32,949 nt of DNA, from positions 1 through 32,949 of the forward strand of contig CAXBDR010000015.1 in NCBI GenBank assembly GCA_963974265.1, in the 5' to 3' direction. The stretch is from CAISIP01 sp963974265. Lineage in GTDB: Bacteria > Pseudomonadota > Gammaproteobacteria > Burkholderiales > Burkholderiaceae_C. The translations under genes were made by a program, and so were the position numbers. Shown here one piece after another: positions 8,187-16,393 of this stretch. Within the stretch, counting starts at the first letter, position 1, and the number at the start of each line of letters is the position of its first letter. The notes beneath the pieces are model-generated. The model saw only the letters and a program-made list of their open reading frames with translations. It was not told the origin of the DNA and made no database searches.

Positions 8187-8669
8187 ATGACCACGGCCAG
8201 GAACACCATCTGCCTCTGGTTCGACGGCACCGCACTGGACGCCGCGACCTTCTATGCCAGCATCTTTCCCGACAGCGCCGTCGGCGCCGTGTTCCATGCG
8301 CCGGGCGACTACCCCGACGGCAAGCACGGCGACGTGCTGACGGTGCAGTTCACCGTGCTAGGCATCCCGTGCCTGGGCCTGAACGGCGGCCCGGCCTTCA
8401 AGCACAGCGAAGCCTTCTCGTTCCAGGTCGCCACCGACGACCAGCTGGAGACCGACCGGCTGTGGAACGCCATCGTCGACAACGGCGGCCAGGCCAGCGC
8501 CTGCGGCTGGTGCAAGGACAAATGGGGCCTGTCGTGGCAGATCACGCCGCGGGTCCTGATGGAGGCGATCGCCGACCCGGACCGGGCGGCGGCCAAGCGG
8601 GCGTTCGAGGCGATGATGCAGATGGGCAAGATTGACATCGCGGCGATCGAGGCGGCGCGGCGGGGGTGA
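8187..8669 (+). CDS. VOC-superfamily protein (PhnB/3-demethylubiquinone-9 methyltransferase-like)
   Basis: The 160-residue protein belongs to the vicinal-oxygen-chelate superfamily, in the PhnB-like group. Landmarks are the N-terminal LWFDGTALDAATFYASIF, the central VQFTVLGIPCLGLNGGP, a GWCKDKWGLSWQI strand and the C-terminal DPDRAAAKRAFEAMMQMGKID. This group is often annotated as a methyltransferase or glyoxalase, but its function is not established. The ATG at 8187 follows AAGGAG (8174-8179) with good spacing; longer in-frame extensions upstream lack homology. It converges on the cytochrome lipoprotein gene. A decayed copy of the same C-terminus is present near 12.3 kb. Confidence 0.9.
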   Translation: MTTARNTICLWFDGTALDAATFYASIFPDSAVGAVFHAPGDYPDGKHGDVLTVQFTVLGIPCLGLNGGPAFKHSEAFSFQVATDDQLETDRLWNAIVDNGGQASACGWCKDKWGLSWQITPRVLMEAIADPDRAAAKRAFEAMMQMGKIDIAAIEAARRG

Positions 8670-8748
8670 AGGCCGGCCGCTGCCAGCCTGCTGGTTGAGC
8701 CGTCAGTACCTCCGGCGCCCGGTACACGCATGGCGTGCCCGGCCGCGC

Positions 8749-10086
8749 CTACCGCGACAGGATCCAGGGGATCAGGATCGCCAGTTCGGCATCGTTGACC
8801 TGCGGATTGGCGGGCATGGGTGTGCTGCCGAAGACGCCCACGCTGCCGCCCTTGACGCGGGCCTCCAGCACACCGGCCGCGGGCGGGCCGTTGCGGTAGA
8901 GCGCGGCAATGGCCTGGAACGACGGGAAGCTGTATCCGCTTGGCCCGAAGGTGTATCCCGGGTCGGTCTCCGTGTGGCAGCCCATGCAGTTCTTCGCCTG
9001 CGCCAGCAGCCGGGGATCGGTGATGGGCGGCGGTGTCACCTCGCAGCGGCCGGTGACCCCGGCCCAGACGGACCAGGTGCCGTCGGCGCGGCACGACATG
9101 CGCTGGGCGCCGTCCTTGCCTGCGAGGTTGTTGACCACGGTGATGTCGTTCCCGGCGACCGTGGCGGGCGTCTCACCGGAGCAGGTCTGCGATGTGTTCG
9201 TCCAGGTGATGGTCTGCACCGGGCACATCGTGAACGCGGGTGCCTGCGCCTGGCAACTGGCACTGGACGGTGCGGACCAGCTGCCGTTGGTGCAGGTGAA
9301 TGCGGCCGACCCGCTCGAGCCGGTGTTGGGTGTGGACTGCACGATCTGGCTGGCGCGCGACGCGGACGGTATGGCGAGCCCCACGCAGCTTTGCCCGTTG
9401 TCGGTCCAGTTCAGCGTCTGCGTCGGGCACGGCGCTTCCGGTCCGACCGGGGCCACGTCCATGCGGGTGGCGGCCGGGGTCGCCAGCAGCCCGGTCGGGA
9501 ACCCCTGTGCGTCGAGGTTGTAGTCGCCTTCGTACAGCACGTTGTTGTTCAGCATCCAGAGGTCGCGGTAGGCGAACCCGGTGAACACGATACTCGGCAA
9601 CTGCAGGGGCAATACGCTGCCGTAGATCACGGTCTCGGCCGTGGGGCCGGGCAGGTAGCTGACGCTCGGGACGCCGAACTGCAGCATCAGCCGGTGCGCG
9701 GGCCGGCCGTCGATGGTGGTTGCCGAGACCAGGGTCAGCGAATTGCCGGAATGGTTGTTCGTCAACGTGCCAAGCGCCTGGCCGGTGCAGATGGCGTTGT
9801 CGAAGAAATCGAAGCGCAAAACCACGTGGGCGCTGGCGCCATTGGGCGCACCCACGGTCAGCACGGATCGCGCGAACAGCGCAGCGCCGGTGTCGACCCG
9901 GCGGCTGTCCGGGACCGGTTCGCAGATGTCGACATAGTCCCCGGCATAGACGCTGGCCTGCAGCGCCACACCGCCACCGGCGGAACCGCCTCCCGCGGCC
10001 GGATCGGTACCGCCGCCACCACCACCACACGAAAGCAGAAGGCCGACGGTGACAGCGGCACCGGCCAGTGATACCAGGCGATTCAA
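8749..10086 (-). CDS. Lipoprotein with two Cys-rich repeats and a C-terminal cytochrome c domain
   Basis: With a TTG start at 10086 the 445-residue product begins MNRLVSLAGAAVTVGLLLSC, a lipoprotein signal with Cys20, and then a Gly-rich tether. GGGAG (10098-10094) precedes the TTG by seven bases; the ATG at 10152 would add 22 polar residues ahead of the signal, so TTG is preferred. Residues about 40-210 form an unrecognised domain. Two related modules follow (Cys220-Cys278 and Cys288-Cys348), each with CP-x-QT-x-x-WT, an internal Cys pair and G-[ST]-WS. The C-terminus is a class I cytochrome c: heme site CMGCH (367-371), with Met424 in TPMP as likely sixth ligand. It is probably an outer-membrane-tethered periplasmic electron carrier. 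Partners unknown. Confidence 0.85.
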   Translation of the reverse strand: MNRLVSLAGAAVTVGLLLSCGGGGGGTDPAAGGGSAGGGVALQASVYAGDYVDICEPVPDSRRVDTGAALFARSVLTVGAPNGASAHVVLRFDFFDNAICTGQALGTLTNNHSGNSLTLVSATTIDGRPAHRLMLQFGVPSVSYLPGPTAETVIYGSVLPLQLPSIVFTGFAYRDLWMLNNNVLYEGDYNLDAQGFPTGLLATPAATRMDVAPVGPEAPCPTQTLNWTDNGQSCVGLAIPSASRASQIVQSTPNTGSSGSAAFTCTNGSWSAPSSASCQAQAPAFTMCPVQTITWTNTSQTCSGETPATVAGNDITVVNNLAGKDGAQRMSCRADGTWSVWAGVTGRCEVTPPPITDPRLLAQAKNCMGCHTETDPGYTFGPSGYSFPSFQAIAALYRNGPPAAGVLEARVKGGSVGVFGSTPMPANPQVNDAELAILIPWILSR

Positions 10087-10206
10087 GCGGGTTCTCCCAG
10101 ATGCGCCGGCGATGTTGGTTGCTTTGGATGTGCCGGCGCGCGAGTGTCGCATGCCGGTGACGCGGCGTGATCAGGGTTTATCCGCGATCGCGCCAGCGCC
10201 ACAGCG

Positions 10207-10795
10207 TCACGCCTTCTTGTGGTCCCAGTCCGCGAGGATGTCGGCCACGACCGTTCGGCAGCAATCCATGAAAGCAAGCATGGCCGGCGATGCGCTGGCC
10301 TCCGTCAGGCGCACGAATCCGACCGGGCCGGTGGCCTGGGGCAGCTTGACGCGCAAGGCCTGGACTTCGGACGACGCGCTGCCCAGCGTGAGTATCGAGC
10401 GCGGCACCACGGCGATGGCATCCGTGCGTGCCACCAGGCCCAGCGTGACCGGCGTGGACAGGGTGCGTACGCTGTGCGGGGGCACGTCGACACCGGCCAT
10501 CTCGAATGACTGCGCCAGCTGCCGATAGAAGGCGGTATCCGGCGGCGGCAGGATCCACGACTGGCCGCGCAGGCCACGCAGGCTGAGCCGGCGCTGGTCA
10601 TGCAGCGGATGGCCGCGGCGCGCGATCACGGCCATTTGTTCGTCGTACAGCATCTCCTTGTCGAGGTCGCGGTCTCCTTCCGCGAAGGCCAGCCGGCCGA
10701 CGACGATCTCGATGCGGCGCGAGCGCAGCTCCCGCACCAGGAACTCCGGATGGCCCTCGAGCACCGAGATCTGCAGCCCCGGCCGGCCGGTGGTG
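10207..10795 (-). pseudogene. LysR regulator remnant, 5' (DNA-binding) part deleted
   Basis: The frame encodes only the C-terminal effector domain of a LysR regulator. Homology begins at about GRPGLQISVLEGHPEFLV and runs to the normal end (AIAVVPRSI, FMDCCRTVVADIL). The whole helix-turn-helix, the linker helix and the first strand of the effector domain, roughly 115 residues, are missing. Upstream of the homology the minus-strand frame simply runs antisense into the TctA gene. With no DNA-binding domain the product cannot act as a LysR repressor or activator. The break is at about 10780-10795, next to a CCGGCCGGCCGG run (10779-10790). The short antisense extension to ATG 10857 is not a real start. 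Confidence 0.8.
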
Positions 10796-12175
10796 ATGGC
10801 GATTCCGTTCACCGCGCGCATGGACCCCGTCACCTCGATGGCGCTGCTGATCGGCATCTACCAGGGCGGCTCGTACGGCGGGGCGATATCGGCCACCGTG
10901 GTGGGCATTCCGGGCACGCCGATGGCGGCGGCCACGCTGCTCGATGCCAGGCCGATGGCGCTGTCCGGCCGGGCGTCGGAGGCGGTCACGCTCTCCACCA
11001 TCGGCTCGAGCGTCGGCTCCATGGTCAGTGGTTTTGCCCTCATCCTGATCGCGCCCGCCCTCGCCGCCATCGCCATCCGCTTCGGCCCGGCCGAGATGTT
11101 CGGCTTTGCGCTGCTGGGGCTGACCGCGCTCGGCGCACTCGGGCAAGGCTCCACGCTCAAGGCCTGGCTGATGGGTTTCCTCGGCCTGTGGTTGTCGACC
11201 ATCGGGCGCGATCCGGTGACCGGCGTGGCGCGTTTCGCGTTCGACTCGGTGTATTTCGAGAGCGGCATCACGCTGATCCCGCTGCTGGTCGGCCTGTTCG
11301 GCATCTCCGAACTGCTGGTGCAGGCGAACGCGCAGGCGCGGGCGCACGATGCCGGCGGCAAGGTTTCCACCTCGATCCGCGCGTTCAAGACGCTGGCCTC
11401 CCGCGCCTTCAACTACCTGCGCTCGAGCGTGATCGGCACCTTCGTCGGCATCCTGCCCGCCATCGGCGGCGTGACCGCGTCGTTTCTGGCCTACCGCATC
11501 GAGATGTTCTTCACCACCAGCAAGGAAAAGTTCGGCCAGGGCAACCCGGACGGCGTCATCGCGAGCGAGACGGCCAACTCCGCGGTGACAGGCGGCGCCT
11601 TGATCCCGATGCTCGCGCTCGGCATTCCCGGCGACCCCATCGTCGCGGTGCTGATGGGCGGGCTGTTGATGCAGGGCATCACGGCCGGGCCGACCATGTT
11701 CCTCAACCATGCCGACGTCGTGCAAGGCCTGTTCGTCGTGTTCATCCTCGGCGCCGTGCTGCTGCTGCCCATGGGCCTGATGTTCCTGCGCGCCGTGGTC
11801 GCCGTGTTGCGGCTGCCGCAGTGGCTGATCCTCACCGGCGTCATCTTGGCCGCGCTGGTGGGCACCTACGCGGTGCAGCGCCAGGTGTTCGACCTCTATC
11901 TGCTGATCGGCTTCGGCGTCATCGGGTATGGGCTACGGGTGCTCGGTTTTCCGCTGGCGCCGATCGTGGTTGGCTTCGTATTGGGTCCGGTCTGCGAGAT
12001 CAATTTCCGACGCATGATGCTGGTGTCGCAGGGGGAGGTGGTGGAGCATCTGAGTGGGAGGCCGATTGCGCTGGTGGTGTTTGGGCTTGTTGCGATGGTG
12101 GTGGTTTATCCGTTGGTGCGGATGGTCTGGATGCGACGGAGGCCGCCGACTCGGGTATCCGAAGTGCCAGTTTGA
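10796..12175 (+). pseudogene. TctA-family permease, N-terminus missing
   Basis: This is the large membrane subunit of a tripartite tricarboxylate transporter, normally about 500 residues. The 459 codons from ATG 10796 begin MAIPFTARMDPVTSMALL and carry the family blocks LLIGIYQGGSYGGAIS, GIPGTPMAAATLLD, FGPAEMFG, SSVIGTFVGILPAIGG, ETANSAVTGGALIPML and GIPGDPIVAVLMGG, with many hydrophobic helices. About 45-50 N-terminal residues are absent, including the first helix and the conserved G-x-LPG-L segment. There is no ribosome-binding site or promoter at the new 5' end, which abuts the LysR remnant head to head. The rest of the frame is intact, so the loss may be recent. No TctB gene is present. 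Most likely non-functional. Confidence 0.82.
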
Positions 12176-12630
12176 TCGATGACCAGCGACGGGCGGGCGA
12201 ATCGTAGATGATCTGACCCGTTTCCGTGGCGCCTGACGTTGCCGGCCTGGACTGGGCGGAGGCGAAACGAACCTTCAACGCGATGATGCGATGGGAAGGA
12301 TTGAGGCTGCAGGGCCCGAGGGGCTAGGTGGGGTAAGGCGTGACTGTGGCTGGCAGGTGTTGGTCGTCAGCGGCCCTTGATGGGCGCCAGGGGGGTGCCC
12401 GGTTCGGACTGGAGGCGGAAGTTCGCCAATGGCTGCTTTGTGGCACTCAGTTGCCGGCTCTTAATCACGGGGAAACTCTTCTCACGCAAACGGAGCCGCT
12501 ATGGACAATCGTACGGACCAGTCTGATTGCGTCCGATGTTGAGTGTTCAGGCTGCAACAGATGTAGGTGACCGACCGCCAGCGAACGCTGCCACTTGGTT
12601 ACGTCGCCAACAGGCGTCCAGCGAGCCTCT
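12176..12630. other. 455-base region without an intact gene
   Basis: It starts with a short spacer after the TctA remnant and then holds the decayed VOC-family C-terminus listed separately. From about 12330 to 12630 no convincing gene was found. A 76-codon open frame at 12340-12570 (plus) has no ribosome-binding site or recognisable domain. Base composition is visibly less GC-rich than the flanking core genes, in keeping with the edge of an accessory block. Confidence 0.5.
12238..12327 (+). pseudogene. Frameshifted C-terminal scrap of a VOC/PhnB-like gene
   Basis: Read on the plus strand, this stretch gives LDWAEAKRTFNAMM and then, after a frame change, MGRIEAAGPEG. This aligns with the C-terminus of the intact VOC protein encoded at 8187-8669 (PDRAAAKRAFEAMM, MGKID, IEAARRG). 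The upstream three quarters of the gene are gone. It is a decayed second copy or relative; the match is short, so the call is moderate. Confidence 0.5.
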
Positions 12631-14955
12631 TCAGATCCTAGCGCGTGCGCGCTGCTCGACCCGAGCCCTAAGGAGGGCTTGAATCTGCGCGTATAGGCGC
12701 GATTGAGCGTTGCCCCTGTCGGCGATGCTGACGCACAGCGCGTAGGGCTCCGGGTCGTCGTTGACGATGGACCAGGGCGCGTCTTGGCGGGCTACCACGA
12801 TGAACAGTTGCCCGGGAGGTCGTTGCTTGAAGGTCCAACGGGATACCTGCAGCGTGCCAGCTTGGCGTGCCGCGCCCGACAGCCATCGGTTGTTGCCTCG
12901 CTCGGGCATCCCCTCGTCGCGGTTGCGTTGGAAGGCTGCTGCCACTTCGTTCAGGTTGTTGGCCACCACCAGGCTGAACTTCAGCTTGGTCATCCGGTAG
13001 TCCAGCCGAGTGGTCCGCACCTCGGGGCTGTAGGCCAAGGCAACGGTCACCTCGCGGGTGCGTCGCCCACCATCCCAAAAATCATCCGGAATCGGAACCG
13101 CGTAAAACTGGCACCGGTCGTTGCCGACCTGCTCTTCGCAAATCAGCGAGACGACGTTGTCGAGCGACTGCTCCAGCGCGCCGTCGTTGATGCAGCCGTA
13201 GCCCACCAGGCGCGTAAGCTTCTCGCGGCCGTCGGCGTTGTTGTTCGGGTTGAGCAGGGGCACCGATGGCGCAGGCCATCCAGCGTGGGCGCCCAAGAGT
13301 GCCCGCAGCAGGTTGTGGCTGGCGTCGGGCACGCGGCGCAGTAACTTGGCAGCCCGGTGGGCAACGGCAGGCGCGGCGAAGCTGGTTCCTGTGACTTCTC
13401 TGAATGCCCCGCCTTCCGCGAAGCCGCCGTTGACGGTGACGACACCCAGTCCTCGGTCAACAATCCCGCCCCCAGCGCGACGGACTGCCAAGTTGCCAGC
13501 GTGCTCGACGAAGTCTGGCTTGATAGCGCCATTGATGGAGGGGCCTGAGCGGGTCAGTGGGTACGGGTGGCCCGTCCTCGCAATGGGACGATCCTCGACA
13601 GCGTCTTGATACCGTTGGGCATTGTGGGTTGCCTCGTGCCGTGCCACGCCTCCGACGGTTACTGCATTCAATGCCGTGGCGGGATCAAGCAAGCGCGCAT
13701 TACCCTCCAGCAGGTAGTCCGGATACGCCGCCAGAGGGTCCGCAGGCAGGCCTTCCAGCTTGAGGTTGCCAGTTGAAACGACGAACAGGACGCCAAGGTC
13801 GCGTGTCAGACGATCCAGCGTGTAGGCAAGACCGCGTACATGCCCATTTTCATAGACCTTGTTGTGGTCGCCGTAGCTCAGGTTGAAGACCTTGCAGCCG
13901 AACTCGGCGTGGAGGTCTCGCACGGCGCGATCGACTGCGTTCTCCACGAACTCCGTCTGGTCGTTGCCATCGTGGTCGAACACGCGTCCAGACACGAGAA
14001 AAAGGCTCGGGATGAATTCGCCGGCCTCAATCGTGGCCCCAATGTCGCCGTAGAGCGCTAGACCGGCCACGGAGGTGCCGTGCCAGGGCTCGCCGTCGTC
14101 CGGGCTGCGATTCGGCAGCACGTAGCCCTGGGCGTGTCCGACCGCAGGGGCCAGCAGTGGGTGCCCGGTGACCAGCCCGGAGTCCAGCACGGCGATTCGT
14201 GGAGCATCCGCCCCGGGCTGGGCCGGTTGAGGGAAGCGGTTCACGTCCGCCGTGACCGTGCCAACGGCCAAGCCCCAGCGGGGCGGCAGGTCGACTGTCC
14301 GCGCATCGCGGTAGCGAAGCACCTGCTCCGCTGCTTCGCGGCTGCAGCGCAGCCGGACCATGAGCAGGGACGCGGTGTTGACCTGGTCCAGGATTTCAGC
14401 GCCTTGCTCCCTTGCGAATGCTGTGAAGAATGCCAGCGTCGCCTGCCGACGCGCTGGCATGTCCTGCGGCCACAGCTCGACATCCAGGGTGCACGGCCCT
14501 TCCAGTGGCAGGCCCTGTTCGGCCAGGGCTGCACCGGTCCGGTCCTCAGGGGTCCAGTGCTCGAACCCTCCGATGACGAACAGAAGTGCAGCCCGCGTGA
14601 CGCGCCCTTTGCGGGCAAGCGTCGCAAGCCGCTCTTCGACCAGGTTCAGGGCTGCTGCCGTGGCAAACGCGAGGACGACTTCGTGGTCCTCCTGGCTGAC
14701 AACCTCCAGGCCGTTGATCAGGCCGAAGTCGGGAAGCTGCCGCTCGCCTTCACGCAGGCGGATCTTTAGCAGCTTGCGGTCGTCAAAGCCACCGAGATCC
14801 TCCTTCGCCGCCACCTCGCGCACGGCGCGAAAGCTACGGAGCAGCGCCGTGCCGTGGCCTCGGGGATCCGCGGGGGCCGGCGCGCCAAACCCTCGCTGGC
14901 GATGCCGGTCGGTGACAGGGGACTCTTTTTCTAGTCGCAGGTGCTCATACGCCAT
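12631..14955 (-). CDS. ietS: Subtilisin-like (S8) serine protease, IetS-like
   Basis: The 774-residue protein has a roughly 240-residue N-terminal region without recognised motifs, then a subtilase domain. The catalytic triad is complete: Asp258 in IAVLDSG, His292 in WHGTSVAGLA and Ser525 in GTSFAAPAVAH, with oxyanion Asn397 (STGN). A C-terminal region of about 200 residues follows. No signal peptide is seen, so it should act in the cytoplasm. GGAGG sits seven bases before the ATG at 14955, and the gene starts 21 bases after the AAA ATPase stop, so the two form an operon. This S8 protease plus AAA ATPase pair matches IetAS, first described as a plasmid stability/incompatibility toxin-antitoxin pair and later as anti-phage defence. 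The S8 call is firm; the IetS name rests on architecture and size. Confidence 0.85.
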   Translation of the reverse strand: MAYEHLRLEKESPVTDRHRQRGFGAPAPADPRGHGTALLRSFRAVREVAAKEDLGGFDDRKLLKIRLREGERQLPDFGLINGLEVVSQEDHEVVLAFATAAALNLVEERLATLARKGRVTRAALLFVIGGFEHWTPEDRTGAALAEQGLPLEGPCTLDVELWPQDMPARRQATLAFFTAFAREQGAEILDQVNTASLLMVRLRCSREAAEQVLRYRDARTVDLPPRWGLAVGTVTADVNRFPQPAQPGADAPRIAVLDSGLVTGHPLLAPAVGHAQGYVLPNRSPDDGEPWHGTSVAGLALYGDIGATIEAGEFIPSLFLVSGRVFDHDGNDQTEFVENAVDRAVRDLHAEFGCKVFNLSYGDHNKVYENGHVRGLAYTLDRLTRDLGVLFVVSTGNLKLEGLPADPLAAYPDYLLEGNARLLDPATALNAVTVGGVARHEATHNAQRYQDAVEDRPIARTGHPYPLTRSGPSINGAIKPDFVEHAGNLAVRRAGGGIVDRGLGVVTVNGGFAEGGAFREVTGTSFAAPAVAHRAAKLLRRVPDASHNLLRALLGAHAGWPAPSVPLLNPNNNADGREKLTRLVGYGCINDGALEQSLDNVVSLICEEQVGNDRCQFYAVPIPDDFWDGGRRTREVTVALAYSPEVRTTRLDYRMTKLKFSLVVANNLNEVAAAFQRNRDEGMPERGNNRWLSGAARQAGTLQVSRWTFKQRPPGQLFIVVARQDAPWSIVNDDPEPYALCVSIADRGNAQSRLYAQIQALLRARVEQRARARI

Positions 14956-14976
14956 CCAGTTGCCTCCCTAGGCCAC

Positions 14977-15963
14977 TCAGTGGGGTTGTTGGTATTCCTT
15001 CGCCAGCGCAGCCTCTAGGTGGGCCTTGGCGAGGAACTCACGGTTGGACAGGACCATGTCCTTGACGGCGCGGCGAAGCACGCGCTCGATGTCGGCATGG
15101 GACAGGCCCTTGAAGAGCGCGGCGATCTTCGAGTCGTCAGTCTCGAAGTTCCGGCGCACCCCGGACAGCTTCAAGGCCAGCAACCGCTTGGCCTGCTCCA
15201 GGTTCGGGGGCTCGAAGCGGACAACCTCGTCGAACCGCCGCCACACCGCTTTGTCTAGCAGAGTCTCGTAGTTCGTCGTCGCAATCAGGATGCTCGGGCC
15301 CCGGTACCCATCCATCATTTGCAGTACCGCGTTGACGGAGCGCTTCAGCTCGCCGTGGTCGTCGCTGGCGCCGCGATCCTTGCTTAGGGCGTCGAACTCG
15401 TCGAACAGGGCAACCACGGGTCGCGCCGACACGTAGTCGAAGACCCTGCGCAGGTTGGCCGAGGTTTCGCCCAACAGGGACGAGATGACCGAGTCCAGGC
15501 GAACCACCACCAGCGGCAGTTCGAGCGCGCTGGCGATGACCTCAGCCGCCAGCGTCTTGCCGCAGCCGGGCGGGCCACAGAACAGCAGCCGCTGGGCGGG
15601 TTGCAGCCCGTGCGCCAGCAGCACGTCGCCGCGTCGGTGCTCCATCAAGACCTCGTCCAGCGCGGACTGGGCCCCATCGCCCAGCACGATGTCAGTCTCA
15701 TCCCGAACGGCTGGCCGCTCTTCCACCAGGGCCAGGCCGCTGTCCTTGTTGATTGGCAGCTCCTTGGCCGGCAGCAGGCGCAGGTGGCCCCGGCCAGAGT
15801 TCGACCGATCCCCGTACAGGAGCCGCTCCAGGTCATTGGCGAGGAGGTGGTGCTTCTTCTCGCGCTCTTCGCGGATGACGGCCTCGGACGCAGCCTTGAA
15901 GCTAACCGTGTCTCCTTCAATACCTGTCTTAATCAATTGCCTGAGCAACTTTGCGTTGGACAT
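14977..15963 (-). CDS. ietA: AAA-family ATPase, IetA-like
   Basis: The 328-residue protein is a single AAA module behind a roughly 90-residue N-terminal helical region. Visible motifs are Walker A GPPGCGKT (130-137), Walker B ALFDEFD (185-191, Asp188 and Glu189), sensor-1 Asn231 in ATTNYETLLD and the arginine pair Arg242-Arg243 of WRRFDEV, a likely arginine finger. Such ATPases remodel or restrain partner proteins. Here the partner is the S8 protease encoded immediately downstream; in the pTi ietAS pair, as remembered, the ATPase acts as antitoxin. The start at 15963 has a weak AGGTGA. A small inverted repeat (16035-16051) lies upstream. Fairly confident of the fold, moderately so of the IetA role. 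Confidence 0.85.
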   Translation of the reverse strand: MSNAKLLRQLIKTGIEGDTVSFKAASEAVIREEREKKHHLLANDLERLLYGDRSNSGRGHLRLLPAKELPINKDSGLALVEERPAVRDETDIVLGDGAQSALDEVLMEHRRGDVLLAHGLQPAQRLLFCGPPGCGKTLAAEVIASALELPLVVVRLDSVISSLLGETSANLRRVFDYVSARPVVALFDEFDALSKDRGASDDHGELKRSVNAVLQMMDGYRGPSILIATTNYETLLDKAVWRRFDEVVRFEPPNLEQAKRLLALKLSGVRRNFETDDSKIAALFKGLSHADIERVLRRAVKDMVLSNREFLAKAHLEAALAKEYQQPH

Positions 15964-16393
15964 ACATCACCTACGGTCTTGCGAATAGCGGTCTTTGATC
16001 CCTAACAGGCGGTCTGAGTGCAAGGTGTTGCTTCGAGACCCAGAGAGTCTCCAGACCACACGCACTATCGCTACGCCTACGTTGGCCCCGGATGCACATG
16101 GTAACCAACTGAAGTGGCCGAAATCAGAGTCGGGTCTCATCGCGGGTGATTGAGCCGCAACGGGCCAGAAATAGTCTGTCAGTCAACTTGCCATCCACGA
16201 CCGAGTCGCTGCTGCGCGGGCAGGTCGGCCAACTGCAACCGTTAAACGACAGCTTTCGGGCGTTGAGTTCGATGAAGCGGAAGACCGCAATCGCTGCAGT
16301 GTTCACGTCCAACGACGCCAACCGTAGGACCGCAATCGTTCCGTTCCGGACACCCTGTTCGGACATGAGTGCACTTGCGAGACCGTCGTCCTG
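15964..16393. other. 430-base region upstream of the AAA/protease operon
   Basis: It must hold the promoter of the AAA/S8 operon (minus strand), but no strong -35/-10 pair stands out. It contains the inverted repeat GAGAC-N7-GTCTC at 16035-16051. From about 16124 to 16366 the minus strand is open for 80 codons and reads a repeated pattern (TIAVLR then AIAVFR, 15 codons apart), from the direct repeat GACCGCAATCG at 16283-16293 and 16328-16338. This looks like a decayed dispersed repeat, not a gene: it has no ribosome-binding site. Confidence 0.45.
16035..16051. repeat. Inverted repeat upstream of the AAA ATPase gene
   Basis: GAGAC (16035-16039) and GTCTC (16047-16051) are separated by seven bases, about 75 bases before the AAA ATPase start. 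It could be an operator for autoregulation of a toxin-antitoxin-like operon, or chance. Confidence 0.3.

Noticed and set aside
12340..12570. 76-codon plus-strand frame in the gap after the TctA remnant
   Set aside because: No ribosome-binding site, no recognisable domain and irregular codon use; treated as non-coding.
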